A DNA stretch of 6,596 nucleotides from Rubrobacter sp. GTDB taxonomy: Bacteria; Actinomycetota; Rubrobacteria; Rubrobacterales; Rubrobacteraceae. Shown here one piece after another: positions 5,901-6,596 of the stretch (within the stretch, counting starts at the first letter, position 1; each line of letters starts with the position of its first letter). Under the pieces are notes generated by a model, which searched no databases, was not told the origin of the DNA, and saw only the letters and a program-made list of their open reading frames with translations. A program made the translations under genes and the position numbers. The DNA is taken from contig JADDPV010000252.1 of NCBI GenBank assembly GCA_016781705.1, positions 1 to 6,596 of the forward strand, in the 5' to 3' direction.

Positions 5901-6233
5901 TTACGAAGGTGGGCGGACCGGGGCCGACCGTGAGGCCGTGTGGCCGGCTACGCGCTGCAGGAATCGGACCGGGTCGAAGGGCTGGTCTATATGGAAGACG
6001 CCTGTGTCGAGGTACTGGGAGACGCATAGCCTTTCCGCGAGGAGGGCCGCCAGGACACCGGTCACGCGGCCCTCCTCGAGGCCGGAAACGAAGCACGAGA
6101 AGGAGCGCTCCTCCGGCCCCTCGGCCTCGGCCTTGACCGCGAGTCCATCCGAGTCCACGTGGATCCGGCTCAAGAGCGTGGCCAGCGCGTTACGCGCGCC
6201 GCGCCGCTCCACAATAGCCGGAGAGCCCCGGTA
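5901..6233 (-). pseudogene. C-terminal remnant of a saccharopine dehydrogenase-family oxidoreductase
   Basis: About 110 codons are open between a TGA at 6234-6236 and a TAA at 5901-5903. The segment SGLEEGRVTGVLAALLAERL followed by TGVFHIDQPFDPVRFLQRVAG reads like the C-terminal end of saccharopine dehydrogenase-family proteins. These are normally about 350-400 residues, with an N-terminal NAD(P)-binding Rossmann domain. None of that N-terminal domain is found upstream: the frame closes at 6234 and the next 120 bases show no related coding. A GTG at 6212 would allow a 103-residue product, but no ribosome site precedes it. It is most likely a decayed, 5'-deleted gene. The family assignment is from memory of the motif and is moderate; a free-standing small protein is the alternative. 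Confidence 0.5.
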
Positions 6234-6236
6234 TCA

Positions 6237-6357
6237 TCGAGCAACGGCAAGAGGCGTGTGAGAGGAGACGGTGGGTCCAAGCACAACCGCACGGCTTACC
6301 GTCAGAAACTTTGTGGGGCGAGAAGCGGACCGACGGGCACCTTTGCCGAGGGATGGG
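6237..6357. other. Non-coding gap
   Basis: About 120 bases between the stop of the cysteine-rich protein gene and the saccharopine dehydrogenase remnant. I see no convincing reading frame, promoter or strong terminator. There is only a weak 4-bp stem (GGCA/TGCC) shortly after the stop. Confidence 0.4.
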
Positions 6358-6596
6358 TCAGTTCGTGCTGAGAAGATCTTGGCGCGGCGGCGCGAAGGGC
6401 TTTCCCAGTGCCGGCAGGGGCTCAGCGTCGGCGAGCCGCTTGCGGGCCGTGTCTACGAGCTTGCAGCACTGCTCGAACTCCTCGGGAGAGAACCACAACG
6501 TGAGCCTGTCGTGGGAGAGCATGATCTGCCCCATCGGGCAACGAGTGGCCTGTCCGTGGCAACCGCGGGCCAGCTCTCCGCACCGAACGGGGCATC
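6358..6596 (-). CDS. Small cysteine-rich protein of unknown function (5' end outside window or start at an internal ATG)
   Basis: A frame of 78 codons enters from the window end and stops at TGA 6358-6360. Codon bias is strongly G/C at third positions. The visible protein has cysteines at visible residues 1, 5, 12 and 19 (C-x3-C-x6-C-x6-C), which could bind a metal. LTLWFSPEEFEQCCKLVDTA (31-50) follows, with a Cys-Cys pair inside a predicted helix, and then a Pro-rich tail ending LLSTN. An internal ATG at visible residue 21 would give a 58-residue protein without the first four cysteines. It has no clear ribosome site, so a start beyond the window is more likely. I do not recognise the family. 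No promoter or partner gene is visible. Confidence 0.6.
   Translation of the reverse strand, partial: CPVRCGELARGCHGQATRCPMGQIMLSHDRLTLWFSPEEFEQCCKLVDTARKRLADAEPLPALGKPFAPPRQDLLSTN

Noticed and set aside
1..6596. CRISPR arrays, tRNA or rRNA genes, insertion sequences and phage attachment sites.
   Set aside because: I found no regularly spaced repeats, cloverleaf-like sequence, transposase motifs or terminal inverted repeats on either strand.

Overview
The window looks like chromosomal DNA from a high-GC Gram-positive bacterium, most likely an actinobacterium of the Rubrobacter type. The grounds are a G+C content of roughly two thirds by eye, frequent GTG starts, strongly G/C-biased third codon positions, and a small secreted protein with an LPXTG-type sorting signal. 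The taxonomic call is inference only. Every gene I can support lies on the minus strand, so the region is described below from high to low coordinates.

Right end (about 5554-6596): the 3' end of a small cysteine-rich protein gene enters from beyond the window. A stretch of about 120 bases follows in which I see nothing. Next come two apparent gene remnants. One matches the C-terminal tail of a saccharopine dehydrogenase-family oxidoreductase with the rest of the protein missing. The other is a coding-looking frame of about 100 codons that I cannot identify and that lacks a convincing start. This part reads as decaying accessory DNA.

Middle (about 5069-5558): a compact regulatory region precedes a 116-residue LPXTG-type surface protein. 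It holds a perfect TTGACA -35 box overlapped by a near-consensus Fur-family operator, two tandem TGA-N6-TCA dyads upstream, and a perfect 16-bp palindrome in the 5' leader. The protein has a signal peptide, a Gly/Ser then Ala/Pro-rich stalk, LPSTG, a membrane segment and an Arg-rich tail. Between its stop and the next gene are two overlapping hairpins that cannot form together and may act as a terminator or attenuator.

Left two thirds (1-4990): a tightly packed four-gene operon, transcribed right to left. It encodes an NAD-dependent sugar-nucleotide epimerase/dehydratase, a multi-pass GT-C (GT39/ArnT-like) glycosyltransferase, a flippase-like UPF0104/LPG-synthase-TM membrane protein, and a membrane protein with a type I phosphodiesterase/nucleotide pyrophosphatase domain that is cut off by the window start. 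Gene spacings are 6 nt, then a 4-nt overlap, then a 17-nt overlap. The set suggests a pathway that makes a nucleotide sugar, transfers sugar to an envelope acceptor at the membrane, and remodels or cleaves a phosphodiester. The actual glycan is not deducible from the sequence. The most interesting features are the metal-regulator-like control of the small surface protein and its position directly ahead of this envelope glycosylation operon.
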